Assembly: GCA_000697665.1 (NCBI GenBank)
Contig: KL197711.1
Coordinates: 1,572,034-1,636,033 of the forward strand
Length of the DNA stretch: 64,000 bases
Source: Jaapia argillacea MUCL 33604
Taxonomy: Eukaryota; Basidiomycota; Agaricomycetes; Jaapiales; Jaapiaceae
Reading direction: 5' to 3'
This document shows, piece by piece, positions 12,101 to 24,400 of this stretch. Position numbers and translations under genes: made by a program. Below the pieces are notes generated by a model. That model was not told the DNA's origin. It saw only the letters and a list, made by a program, of their open reading frames with translations, and made no database searches. The number at the start of each line of letters is the position of its first letter. The stretch's first letter is position 1.

Positions 12101-13641
12101 CCCTGTAGCCTAATTGTAATACCACCTGCTAACTGTCATCTGCCAGATTACAATTGAGCCAGTAACTATCAGAGGTTAGTTGTGGTTTTACCTTCTCCGA
12201 CAGCCCAGCAAAACACAAATCTATGAGTCAGCATGTTATTTCCACTAAAGTCAAGTTGCTAAGACAGTTGATGTAAGTATCTAAGATTGTAGCCCCCATC
12301 CCTCAGCATCTAAAATGAGTTGTTTCACATCACTGAGACATCTGACCATCAACCAAACCAGTGATTTCCACCTTTTGAGGAGTGTTTCAGTAAAAAATGA
12401 AAGTCATAGGAATGTTGATGTAAGTATCTAGGATTGTAGCCCCCATCTAGAAGATCCTACAATGGACTGCCTTACCCCATTTGGCACACTGTACCTCTGG
12501 CAAAATGTAAGATGATTTTAAAATGGGACACTTTGAATTTTCCTTGGCTTGTAGAAGGTTAAGTAATGATGCTACAAGCAATACAGTGACAGATCCTGGT
12601 AGCTCTAGGTCTAGGGTTTCCAATGAGACCAATATGACCAATATTTCCAAATTTAGTAATATTGCTTATGGCCACATCATAGTAGTGTTTTCTGACTTTT
12701 TTATATTGATCATGAAAATTTCCATTTTAGGCATGGTACACAGGTCATGTGACATCATAGGAAGAGAAATATACTTCACAGTTTTTTTCCAGAATTTTTC
12801 TTGATTTTATTGGCTATATGTGTAGTAATTACCCAATTAGGATATTATATCATCTATCAAAAGCATCACCTAGGGAAGGAGTATTTTATTCAGATTTTTC
12901 CAGATTTTTGTATATTTTTCCTGGCTATATTGATGAATTTACCATTTTAGAAAGGTCATGTGATCTGCCAAACAAAGCCAACTGCCCTACCCTACTCTAG
13001 AAGAATTTATTCTGATTTTTCCTGATTTCTCTGTATTTTTCCTGCCTCTATTGATGGATTTACCATTTTCGAAAGGTTATGTGATCTACTAAACAAAGCC
13101 AACTGCCCTATCCTACCCTAGTAGAATTTATCCCAATTTTTCCTGTCCCTATCAATGGATTTACCATTTTAGGAAGGTCATGTGACCTGCCAAACAAAGC
13201 CAACTGCCCCCCTACCCTAGTAGAATTTAATCTGATTTAATCTGATTTATTCCTGATTTTTCCTGGCTGTGTTAATGGATTTACCATTTTAGGAAGGTCA
13301 TGTGACCTTCCAAACAAAGCCAACTCCCTCCCCTTCACCCTAGTAGAATTTATTCTGATTTTTTCCGATTTTTTTCGGTAATTTTCCTGGCCCCATCAAT
13401 GGATTTACTATTTTAGGCAGGTCATGTGACCTGCCAAACAGCACCAACTGCCTCTTCCTACCTAGTAGAATTTATTCCGATTTTTGGTGATTTTTCCGTA
13501 TTTTAATTGCAGGTGGGTGGCTTGATCGCCCTCATCAGAGGGCATTGCAATGTCAACCACAACTAACCTCTGATAGTTACTGGCTCAATTGTAATCTGGC
13601 AGATGATAGTTAGCAACTAACATTGTAATGTTGCTACAGGG
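12101..13641. mobile_element. Non-autonomous inverted-repeat DNA element (1.54 kb)
   Basis: The ends match in inverted orientation for about 90 bp: both begin CCCTGTAGC and share GCTAACTxTCATCTGCCAG, then TTACAATTGAGCCAG, TAACTATCAGAGG and TTAGTTGTGGTT, with a short length difference near the tip. No transposase frame is visible inside. A clear target duplication is not seen (left flank CACCAGT, right flank ATGCCTC), so it may have been lost. The interior holds a minisatellite. The element is most likely a MITE-like derivative of a DNA transposon. Confidence 0.75.
12930..13500. repeat. Minisatellite inside the inverted-repeat element
   Basis: Five copies of a 100-125 bp unit are seen, each with TGGATTTACCATTTTAG (or variant), GGTCATGTGACCTGCC, AACAAAGCCAACTGCC and TAGTAGAATTTATTC. 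More diverged units extend upstream to about 12740. Copies differ in T-run length. Confidence 0.8.
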
Positions 13642-14302
13642 ATGCCTCATTTTTGACCAGTCATTCTAGATTCTCGAAGAAACCATTGCTATCACTTCCA
13701 CAAAAACGTACACATTCACAGTCTTGGACAAGATCAATTCCATCAAGTTTGTGCAAGATTGGAAGCTCTTACAGAAAAAGGACAAGACCCAATACTTGAA
13801 GACTGCTTGTGCTTGGGACTATGATTCAAAGCCTGCCACCCTAAACCCACCCATGTTGGATGTGGAACTCAAGGGCAAACTAAACTCTTCGTTCAACATT
13901 TGGAAGCGAAACAAATCCCAAGTATTTTGGGTGCGAAACTTTCTTGCTTGGTTGTACCTGAGTGTGAGTCACCTTCTCGTTATTTGCATATCAATTCTTC
14001 TCTGCATCCAGTATGGGATTGGCATCCTTGTGGACCCTCTGTGGAATGAAAAGGAGCTTCAAGACAGGTGTCTCATTCCCTTTCATGACTCGACTCTTCT
14101 GGTGTCTGGTCTGTTACCCCCCAATGCTCTCCCTTATTTTCAAACTGCAACTCGGGAACTCTTTTGTATTCTCCTACTCTGCCTTGCTGGACCTGAGGTC
14201 ATGGCCCATGTCAAGGAATTTCTGACTACAACCGAAAAAAATCTTTTCAATAGTCAAGACCACTTGAGGACTGGCAAGGATGAGGACAGTGAGGATGATT
14301 GA

Positions 14303-14693
14303 CCATCTCTGCATGTATTCCCTTGTATTAACTTGATAAACCTTGTGTTGTATCCCTTCTCACACTGAATGACAGTTGCAATGATTATATATGGTCATGG
14401 AAAGACAGTTACAGGTGCAAGTAAAATAAGTACAAGAGTCTGCGAGACACTGAAAGAGCAAACAAGACTGGGCTCTAGTGAGAAAGCAGAGGAAAGGGAG
14501 CAGCCCCGATGAGAATGGCAACATGATGAGAGTTGGTAGAGAAATGGATGGTTTGTACAATGGAGAAGGAGAGAGGGGACACAGTGACAACTTGGGCAAA
14601 AGCGAAAAGGAGAACTGTAGCAAGCACGAACAAGCCAAGAAAGAAACCCCAGAATAGCAAAAAAGGTGGAAGCACAAGACAACACCCTACTGA
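14303..14693. other. No gene seen; facing 3' ends
   Basis: This lies between the convergent 3' ends of the plus-strand gene ending 14302 and the minus-strand gene ending about 14694. It is purine-rich on the plus strand. I see no repeat or gene. Confidence 0.4.
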
Positions 14694-17600
14694 TCAATCT
14701 TCAACCTCCAAAAAATGTTCAGCGAACGACTCAATCACCTCCCTGTCCGTCATACCCATTAACCTTTTGATCTCTGCCACATGACAGGCCTGCTCTGTCT
14801 CTTCCATTGATGATTAGCAATAACATTCATTCCCATGGTCGCAGCTGCGATGTATGTGTTGGCTTGTATCTCACTTTTGAAGCAACTTGGATGTACACCA
14901 CCATTCCACCTCGCAAAGCAAAGGGCGCAAAAGGCGGCGACACTCAGTGGCTTGAGCATCTCATCCTGAAATATTGATTCATAAACTCCCAAGACGGACA
15001 GAGGGATGCAGACATACTGCCTTGGCTTTCCCTTTGGCTTTCCCTGCATCACTCCCCCGATTCCTGTCTTTGCAGTAGGCTTCTTTGGAGTCTCAGGTGG
15101 AATTGGGGCTGATTTGCCAGCTGGCTTGCATAGTATCCTTGCATCAGTTTATCATGAATGACAACATGGTGAGAATCTTATGAGAGGGAGGGGGGCAGAA
15201 TCCTGGGGAGGTGCAGGATTCTCAGGTGGAGGTGAGGGATCCTCAGGAGGAGGCATGGGATCCTCAGGAGGAGGCACAGGATCTTTGGGGGAAGGTGTCG
15301 AGGGGCGATTGCTGGGGCCTGCCTATTGGCAGGAGTGGGTTGGTATGGATAACAAAAAAGATATGTTGAAAAACTCACAGATGCATTACACGGGGGTATA
15401 GTCTTTGTCTGAGGAGGCTTTGGTGAAGTTAGTGGAGGCAAAGGAGGCACCTGTGTGGGCTTCTCCTTTGGAGGAGCTCGGTGCTATGACCAGAAATGAA
15501 TAAGTGACAGTCCTTTGAAGAGCAAATCAAACTCATCAAACATACTGATAGTCTCCTGGGAGGAGGGGAAGCTGCTGACAATAATGGTGACCTGGAAACA
15601 AGTTCTGATATATTCTGCTTTGCAGGAGCTTGAGTGTTTGTGGGAGATGGCTAGATCCATACACCATCACAAGATGATACACAGATTAGAGTATGTGATT
15701 TAAACTCACACCAGCTTTCTGAGGAGCCTGTGCAATAGGTGAAGATGGTATTAGAATAGGGATGGGTGGCTTCCTGGTTTGGCTCTTGGTGGTATTTGGA
15801 TGAGAGTTCTTTGTAACGTGCAAGATAAAAAATGAGGCCTAAATCAAGGAGGAGAAATTCTTCCACTTGTTTGTCCTCATCCAATTGGGGTGCAACCTTT
15901 GTTTTCTTCGACAGCCTATCCTGCTAGACAGAACAAACATCAGCATTTATTACTTATGTAGCAATAGCTCAATACATACCAGATTTTCCTTCTCATTGTC
16001 TTCATTCACGGGTGTAGGTCTCTTGATCATTGGCTTTTCCTGATGCAGAGACCAACTGTAAACATACAATGGAAAGACAAATGAGAGCAAAGGTTTACTG
16101 CAACAGTCAACTCCTCCTTGTCAACAGGGCAACACTTCCCCCTGCCCAACTTTGCCTGATGGAGATATCAAAAATAAGTGCCCAATCTAAATGCAAATGA
16201 TCCTAAAGACATACAATGGGCGGTGCCACCACCGCCACCTCTGCTTCAACAGGAGCAGACTTCTTCTTCACCTTGCACTTCACCGTTGCCTAGGTGAGAG
16301 GTCAAACATGAGCACCCAATGTATACACAAACCACATGCAAACCGAGTACGAGGACTTATAAGTGGCAAGTTTGACTCCTTGCCCACAGGAGTGGGCTTC
16401 TTGTTCAACTTGAGCTTGGCCTTTACCTGAGTGAGAAGTCAAATGTGAGCACCCCATATATACACAAACCGAGTATAAGGACTTATGGGTGGTACATCCA
16501 GCTCCTTGTCAACAGCAGCCAACCTCTTTGACTTGGGCTTTGGCTTTGCCTAGGCGAGAGACAATGCATGAGCACAGGGTGTATATGCAAACAGAGCACA
16601 AAGACTTACTGCTGGTACTTCCTCTTCCTCATCATCCTCGTCCTCATAGACAATGGGAGGTGGCTGCTTCAGCTTTGACTTTGCCTGCCCAAGAGACCAA
16701 ATATGAGCACCCAGGGTATATGTGAAACAAGCACAAAGACTTACTACTGGTACTTCCTCTTCCTCATCATCCTTGTCCTCATAGATAATGGGAGGTGGCT
16801 GCTTCAGCTTTGACTTTGCCTGACTGAGAGACTAAATATGAACACCCAGCATATGCGCAAACCAAGCACAAAGACTTACTACAGGTGATTGCTCTTCCTC
16901 ATCATCCTTGTCATCCTCGTCCTCATAGACAATGGGAGGGGGCGGCTTCAGCTTCAGCTTTGCCTGACCAAGAGATTGAATATGAACACCCAGCATATGT
17001 GTTAAGATCGTTACTTCAACGAAGTATACGATGTAAGACTTGGATACTTCTCTGATGATACCTAGGCTACAGCCCCAGAAGTAGAATGACGAGAGGATGA
17101 GAAACTATCAGAGGTTTCCAGACAGAGGATCAGACAGGGATCAAGTTAGAACGATGCGAATAGAGATAACGATCTATATTGACAAAGTGAACAAGATGGG
17201 GAATACTGGCGAATACAGGGAAGTATATATACTAGGATGAAGCACAGTCCGTAGTCTGTAGTAGTGATGAGTAAGACAATCAGTAAGACAGTTAGTAAGA
17301 CAACAGTAGGTATGAGTCGAAGTGAGTCAGAGGAAAATAGAAGTCTGTAGTTAGGGGTCCATAGTCTGTAGTCCACAGTCAATGGTCTGATCTATGAGTC
17401 AGAGACATAGGGGTTCATAGTCTGTGGTCCGGATCATACTGGAAGGTGGAGTGATGAGGTGATGAGGAGTCAGAGTGACGAAGGTGGAGGATAATGCACT
17501 AGAGGCTGGATGTGCAGGAATGAGGATGCTTTGAAGGGATGTCGAAGGGATATGAACCCGTCCCTTGTATTCAGGAGGAATATGATCGTAGCGCTTGATG

Positions 17601-18705
17601 ATCCCATATATGGAAGGATCAGATATCCGCAAGGAGTGTCGAGATAACAAAAAATGAAAATAGGCGTAGCGCGGTGTGATTCTTAACAATATGTGCAAAC
17701 CGAGCACAAAGACTTACTACTGGTACTTCCTCTTCCTCACCGTCCTCATCCTCGTTGTAGTCTTCATGGATAATAGAATGGTAGCATGCTGCTTCCCCTT
17801 GGACTTTGCCTTCAAAGGAAGATAGTGAGCCTGAGTGCTACCAACACAAACCAGATGGCAAAACACTCACAGTAGGTTGAAGATTTGGCGCCACAAGAGC
17901 CTTCTGGCCCTAGCAAGTATTGAGATAATAAGTGCCTCCACTTAGGAATATCTCGTTGCAACCTCACGGATTGATGATATCCCCTAAACTGGTGGGACAT
18001 GAGTGGTGGAGGACTTTTGGAAAATGTCAGTGCCGCTCAGTGGTGAATAGGGAATAACATACTGGATGTTGAGCAAATATTTATTGGTTAACTGTGCAAA
18101 TGCAAGGCTAGCCAAACCTGGTTGAGGACGCAAAGGCTGAGCCAGTTCTTCCCCAATGGTGAAGGGATCAAACGGGGGAGAGAGCACAAGAGAGGTATGA
18201 GTTTTCTCAGGAGCAGGACTTGGTGAAATGAGGAGAGAAAACTTGGTGATTGGGCGCAAATGGGGCCTGTCATGCACCACCCTGGACATGGGTCAAAGGC
18301 GATGCGCTCGACTGTGAGGATGCATAAATTGTTTGGCTCATTAAATAGGAAACAGGCAAGCTATCACAGCCGTTTACCTGGAAAACACAATTGTCAGCCA
18401 ACAGAGACAGAAGGGTTGGGTGGGGATGATCCAAATCATATGAAACTTGGGAGAAATTGCGAGAAAGAAGTACAAATTGGTTCTCATCTCTGCATTTGAT
18501 GACCGAGAGTACACAGAATGAGCAAATACAGAATGAACAGACACAGAACATGAGAGGATAGGTTTTGCAACACAACAGAAGGTGAGATAATTAGAACAAA
18601 CCATTGTTGAGAACCAACCACAACCCTCCAAACCATATATTTGGGGCAAGGGACACCATGCTTCTCACTCTGTTCAGCCATCCTAGACATTGCATTCCTG
18701 TTCAT
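14694..18705 (-). CDS. Unrecognised multi-exon gene with duplicated exons
   Basis: Read on the minus strand, a likely start at 18705 gives MNRNAMSRMAEQSEKHG followed by a probable intron. Many short introns with GTAAG donors and CAG acceptors follow. The middle encodes Lys/Glu/Pro-rich low-complexity segments from a tandem array of near-identical exons (16479-17809), interrupted by a solo LTR at 17000-17688. The C-terminal part includes SVLGVYESIFQDEMLKPLS and ends EIKRLMGMTDREVIESFAEH...VED with a stop at 14694-14696. No family is recognised; an acidic-basic linker between two ordered ends is the visible architecture. At least two donor sites in the array read AT in place of GT, so the gene may be decaying. 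Exact exon borders are uncertain. Confidence 0.45.
16479..17809 (-). repeat. Tandem array of duplicated exon-intron modules
   Basis: Modules repeat about every 135 bp. Clear exons are 16610-16684 (75 nt), 16745-16819 (75 nt), 16880-16963 (84 nt) and, after the solo LTR, 17717-17809 (93 nt). All lengths are multiples of three and lie between AG and GTAAG boundaries, so each copy adds a phase-0 segment such as KQPPPIIYEDKDDEEEEVPV. Older, more diverged modules precede it near 16346 and 16479, where the donor reads AT. Confidence 0.8.
17000..17688 (-). repeat. Solo LTR of the element A family
   Basis: This 689-bp LTR in reverse orientation closely resembles 2994-3697. The 5-bp target duplication ATATG is present at 16995-16999 and 17689-17693, which proves insertion as an element and later LTR-LTR recombination. 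It sits within an intron of the duplicated-exon array. Confidence 0.95.
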
Positions 18706-18889
18706 TGATCCTCCTCACGTTGCTTCACATAGACAAGCTGGAAGCCATGGGAGTACTACAGCAATTCTTCACCTATCCTGGATCATCTTGAAGCTGAGGA
18801 CCTGCACAAGTCATGCCCAATCAATGTGGCACAAGATTTCACTCCCTGAAGTTACAGTGAAATACACAGACTTGTGTCCTTGAGCTTGC

Positions 18890-19020
18890 CACACTGTTCA
18901 GCCAAATGTGAACGATTATAACAGTCAACCGACATTACAAAAAGAAGGTTGGTAACATGTCAGCCGACCTCGGCCAACCAACCTCGGGTGTGTTACAAGA
19001 CTCTTCTAGCCGACATTGGG
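18890..19020. repeat. Left inverted terminus of the KDZ element
   Basis: It starts after the TGAGCTTGC duplication at 18881-18889. The terminal match to the right end covers at least 42 bp (18897-18938). Three CCGAC motifs follow: AACCGACATTAC, CAGCCGACCTCGG and TAGCCGACATTGGG. They are candidate transposase-binding repeats. The outermost 5-7 bases do not match well between the ends. Confidence 0.8.
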
Positions 19021-20102
19021 TTAATAATTGTGTGGCCTGGGGCGGATTACAGGGCGCCTCGGGTCAGAATTACATTTTGGGTGCTTTGGGGTGGCTGGTG
19101 GGCCCCCTTCCAACCATTTGGGACACTTGATAGGTACCACATGGAGGTATGAGAGCTTGTCAAATGAGTAGTTTAAAGTGAACCTCAATAGGCAATACTA
19201 CCTTGCAAGAGGACTATTGTGTGAGCTGGGTATTGGAGGATGTGATACCCCTAATGCCAGTAGTGAGGTCAAAGGCTTCCCATTTGCATGGCTTGCCCTT
19301 CATGTCTGAATCACTTGTCTTTATTACTCTACAAAATCTGTATCAGCATACACCATCCTATCATGGTCTGAATCAGGTTTATCAAGAATGATAGGACCCT
19401 TCACTTACCATTGGGAACAGGGTTCATGTCATGCAAGCTTCATACAATGGAGTTCAGAATTCGTCAACCACCGATAACCCAACACTTTTTCAAGCCTGGT
19501 ATCAACACCTCTCAGTACAATGCACCGAGATCCAGTCAATTGTATTCCAGACTAGAGGTAATACAGGGCCCCCAATTGTTGAACAGTGAGGGTGCATTAT
19601 GCATGTGAGAACGACTATATACCTACACCAAAGTACATAGAAAGTGAGGCGCCTATGCTTATTGCTATTATATATGTAATGATAGACAGTAGAGCCTGCT
19701 ATACGGCTATTTGACTGCTTGACATTGAAGGTAGGGCAATTTGGATTCCATGTTAGGCACACGCTATTGGAAATGTAAACTCTGCCAGGTGTGTGCGGGC
19801 ACCCTATGATGAACGGACATTAGGGTGGTCAGTACTTCGCTCTTTGTGGTAAGACATATAGAGCACCCAATGCTTCCATGGGACCCATGGGTGCGTGTTG
19901 GGACACGTTGATGAGCAAGGCTGGATAATTATGAAGTGACATGGCAATGTGTGCCTTTGGCCATTATTTGGACATGCAGAAAGACTCTGAGCTTACAAGT
20001 TGATTTATGTTTCAACATTGGTGTCAGTTAAATTCATCACAGGGTCCCTGTGCAGAAGGTTAGAATAGCCATTAATATTTACAAGCACAAGAGAGACAGG
20101 CG
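19021..20102. other. Subterminal KDZ region without a gene
   Basis: No convincing open frame is seen. It contains GGCGCCTC-type motifs and lies between the left terminus and the 3' end of the 339-aa gene, so it is probably a non-coding subterminal region. Confidence 0.5.
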
Positions 20103-21271
20103 TTACAAAGAGGGCCTGTAGACAACAGGATCATAAGTGGTATTGGATTCATATGCCTCCAAGGCAATGGCCAGGGCCACTACCTTCTCAGCATAGCGGT
20201 CTTGAATCTTGGCAAGTGACTGATATTGCTGTGAATACAGGTCCCTAATATTATCCACAAGCAACCCATCCCCAAACCAAGACAACCTGGGATCAGCTGA
20301 GTACTTGGTGAGATGCCCCAAGAAGTCTGAGGGAAGAGTCGGTTCACACTCATATTCGGAGCTGAGAGAGACAAGGCGCCTTGCCTTGGCAACGACCAAG
20401 TCCATCGCCCTAGTGGGGTCATCCTATATGCATTGAGACCAGGAGAAGCCAAATGGAGCAGAGAACCTACCTGATCGACAGGGCCCATGTTCTTAAAATG
20501 GGCCACACAGGGTAAAAAGAAGTGCTTCACGCCCAAGGGGCGCAGACCCATATTAAGGAGGTATCGATTCTCTGTCGCTTGTAGCCGATCTGCAATGTAG
20601 TTGGGCTAGATAATGTCAGCGCCCTGATATAGTTGGAGGAATTGAGAGCGGGCGCCTTACCTCTATACCAGTGTAGTCGAGGAACTGAATGATTCCAGCT
20701 TCGATCTCACCCTCGTCACACATCCACCAGCGAGGCATTCCAGCCCAGCGAAGGCCTTTGTAGACAGCAGATGCATCGTAGGAGGCGCAATACTGAACAT
20801 AAAGCTGTTCCCAATTCCTCTTTGGAGGCTGGGAGTGGCAGAAGAAGGTGTTTAGAACCTCCATGCAAGCTGCAGGACACATCACCTGGTATCCAGCAAT
20901 GACTGCCAGGCCATAGATGGACTCAAATAGACACTACACAAAACATGAGAATTCATCCACAAAAAGAACATATAACTTACCATCTCAGCAACAATACCAA
21001 AGCACCAGTGATCGAACTCTGAGGAGGGGAGCTCTCCAGTGGTGGAGAGGGTCACATACGCCTTGAGGGCGCAGTCAATGCGATAGTAAATGACTGACTC
21101 CACCTCCTGGACAATGGAGTCCATATTGAAGGCACTCCAGACATCTCTTGGTTTTTCATTAGGGCCAAACCAGGCCCGCCCCAAGATCCAATAGAGGGTG
21201 TCACGTTCAGCAATAAGATGGGTAGAATTGCGAGAGACTGCAGTTGAGACAACAGATTGAGAAGTTGACAT
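20103..21271 (-). CDS. Intact 339-aa cargo protein of unknown function
   Basis: Four exons on the minus strand, 21271-20981, 20933-20661, 20605-20471 and 20423-20103, are each a multiple of three (97, 91, 45 and 107 codons including the stop). The introns are 47-55 nt with GTAAG/GTAGG donors and TAG acceptors. The start gives MSTSQSVVSTAVSRNSTH. The protein is mixed alpha-helical by composition, with aromatic-rich stretches (DTLYWILGRAWFGP, KGLRWAGMPRWWMCDEGE) and a C-terminal helix ending YDPVVYRPSL. There is no signal peptide or membrane segment. I do not recognise the family. It lies just downstream of the transposase on the same strand and is undamaged, unlike the transposase, suggesting recent function or selection. 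Confidence 0.8.
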
Positions 21272-21484
21272 TTCAGATTATTGGGTTGGCAGCTGAGGAA
21301 GAGACTCAGATTTGCACGCAGCAATGGCGCCCTAGGACCATACCAAACAATTCCAAACACTGATGCCAAGTCATGACAAGGCGCCGGAAGCCATCAAGGA
21401 GTTTGGGGCACTAGGTCACAGAGATCTGGAAGTTTAATGGAAGCTAATTGAACGCATAATCTGTCAAGACATCTAGGATACAAG

Positions 21485-24400
21485 CTAATCAAAGTGAAGT
21501 TCCGTGGGCGCTGGATAAGATGCCTTTGTATCTCCAAATTCCTTTTGCGCCCTGTTAGAGAACATGAACCACATCCTAACCTGACGCATTGCATATGCCT
21601 TGTGTCCATCGAGACCTGATATCGCAGACAATGAGGCGAGCAACTGCCAATCAGATGCTCTCTTGTTGAAATACGCAACAACCCATTCCATCTCATGTAA
21701 GAGGAGGGTCAACTCCTCTGCCCAATGAGATCTCATGGCACGGGTGCAGAGCCAATGAACCCGATAGACTTTGGGGAGAAAATGAGATTACGCAAGGGAT
21801 ACAAGGCCAACACTCACAGTCATCGAGGTAGTCATTTGTCTCCTGGTCTCCTGTGTTTTCAGTCAGGTTCATGGTCCAAAACCAGCACAATGTCTGCTGC
21901 CGTGTGCTGCGCTGCCCAGGATCGTCAACAACACCTGTCGACACCTTGAGATCCTCCCTAGCAAGATCTGAGTACTTCAGCTCTTGGCTCTGCACGAACC
22001 AAGGCCTTCCAACACTGCTTATAGAGCTGCGAGTTCTTCTGAATGGTGGATTCGACCTGTCCAACTCTGGTCCATGAGTGGGTCTTCCTGCTTTGTGACT
22101 TATTATGGCGAATCTCCGTCCTGTAGAGAAAGGACTTGTGACCAAGGGTGATATGAATTTGCTGGAGAATGTCATTTGCCTGACCTTGGCGCAACTCTAT
22201 TTCTTGTTCAAGGACCTTAACAAGGCCGTGACGACGGCATTGAGAGGTGCCCAGGGTTGAGGGGAGTGAGATTAACCTCTTCTCAGCGTCAATAGGACTG
22301 TTAGATTGGTCTGCCTGTGCTTGAATCGCATCATAGTCATACTCATCCTCCCAAAGTCCATCTTCATCTGGGTCAAACACATTGCTGTACTCCTCTCCAA
22401 CTTTGACTCCAGCATCGCCATCTGCTAAGGTTATCTGGTCGTCTTCAGGGATGTCTGCCGCTTCGGGAACCATGAGGTCTTGAACAAGAAATCGCTCAGA
22501 GGATTTTTGCCAGGTGTCAATTCTGGAATCCAGATGGCACCTCCTATCGTCGATCTGGTTTAAGTCATCTGCAGTAGGGTGCCAACCCATCTTCCTCACT
22601 GCGGCGCCCAATTCAACCCTGACAGCGATTCCTTAGCACATGCTGTAGGGTCAGTAAATAGACTTGACTTACTGCGCCTCCTGAATAGCGATGCCATTAG
22701 AAAGCCAGCTGGCAGTTCCACAGATCGGACCTGGCCCCCCCTCCTTATGTGAGAGGCTTTGCTGCAGCTCTGACTTGGTGGCAGCTAAATTCAATGTTAG
22801 CGACTTTGCATAAAAGTCCAGAATGTGGACCAACCCTTTTTGATCAAAGGTGCAAACACATCCATGGCCTGAAGATCCTTCTGGCGGGTCTTCATGGCAT
22901 TGTTGTAGGTCGTACTCCAGACTTCTCGCTGTTGGGAGGAAGACATGGAATCCATTTCCTGAAATGCAGTGGCACTGATCAGAACCTGCTTGCAAGCCCT
23001 TCTGTACTTCTTTATAATTGATGTCACTGTAAAGGTCATATGAGGCGCATCCAATTAGGAAAGGCTGTCAACCCACCAATGCCAAGGAGCTTTTGCCAAT
23101 TTGAGTTAAGCATGTGAAAGTCCAAGGTCTCTGCATGGTGACCGTTTCCCATGGCACGACAACTGGCGGCAATTTGATTCAGTCCAGCCCATAAGGTCTC
23201 AATGATTTCACCATCAACCTGCCCAGCGCCCACGATGTAATTTGGGGAGAATCATGGTCCACAGGAATCCTGATGCCCATGAACGTGGAAAAGGCCTATA
23301 CCCTTCAAAATATCGAGGGTGTTTCCAATGTCCAGATACTGAGGTAGCTTTCCAAACCTTTGCTCCACATAAACACCATATTGGCATATAATGTCATAAA
23401 GCACGATTGAGGGGCAAACTCCAGGAACCTTTGTTAGTCGCATGGCTTGCGCAAGTATATAGTCCATGTTGACCTGCCTAACAATGTTGTGAGAGCATGT
23501 GGGATTGCAGAGAAGGCAAAGTTACCTTTCCCCAAATTGCAGGTTTGCACATGATCCTGGGCAAAAGCACCCATGTCTTGCACAGGCGGCTGCAACAATG
23601 CCGGTTACAGCAAGGTGCTTCGTTGCAGAATTTGCTTGACTCTGGGCCTTGTGATCATGACAAGTGGCTTTCTATTCCACCTGGATGAATACCAAGAGAG
23701 GGGAAAGAGTATGATAAGTTACCTGTGGGGTGTCCCTTGTGAGTCCCAGGTACTCCTTGTATGGTGCCTCAGCACAGAGATAGCTGCTCCCCTCAGTGAT
23801 TGGAGCATCATCCTCTGGATATTTGCGCCTGGTCTGCTTGGCTTTGAAGTTACCATCCAAGTTTGGCTGACAAGCGTATAGCCAAGGCTTACTGTGTGGG
23901 CAGGTCAGAAGTGCGGATCATGGGAAAGGCTGGCTACATACTCCCTTGCTTCTTCCATCCATCCCTCCATAAGGTTGATATCTTTCTGAGGGCATGCCAG
24001 GCAGTATAGTGCCATCTCACTGGTTTCAGGCTGCCTAGCAGGACTGTGCCCAAACCCATTCCATTTCATCGTCTTCAAGTGCCTCCACTGGCACGAGCAT
24101 CTGAGTAATTCTCAGTAACAGTCCTAGAAAGGCTCACTGAATGGAATGAACATTTCGAAGATAAATTAATACGCACAGGGACGGTGTGAGGAAAGGCAGG
24201 CCTGGTTGCCCACCACATTGTCTTGTAGTATTCATGAGCATTGGTCTTGCACTCCAAATTGTGTCAGGTGAAATCATCGAGAACTTTGAACATGAAGGCA
24301 CTGCTGGGCCGCACGACACTTGCTGGGTATATACCCATGTCCAATAGCTGAATGGTATCATCTGGCTTTGATGAGCAATGACAAAAATTTACCATCAACT

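Larger units (their letters stand above)
11402..14302 (+). pseudogene. Unrecognised gene split by an inverted-repeat element
   Basis: The first exon begins MSTTESVKGQLAQVLQ. A likely intron with GTGAGT...CACAG ends runs about 11632-11689, followed by a protein-like stretch (AEVYRNQLPLDDAEILEML) and another probable intron near 11888. The reading frame appears to shift at the A-run near 11605. At 12101-13641 a 1.54-kb inverted-repeat element interrupts it. The open frame resumes before 13724, runs 190-plus codons (DWKLLQKKDKTQYLKTACAW), has a hydrophobic segment near 13970-14020 and ends with an acidic tail DEDSEDD at 14302. I do not recognise the family. It could be a decayed host gene or a transposon accessory gene. 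Confidence 0.45.

Noticed and set aside
12093-13655. A target duplication around the inverted-repeat element
   Set aside because: TTTTTGCACCAGT and TTTTTGACCAGT look similar on both sides but are not at equal distance from the ends, so I do not call them a TSD.
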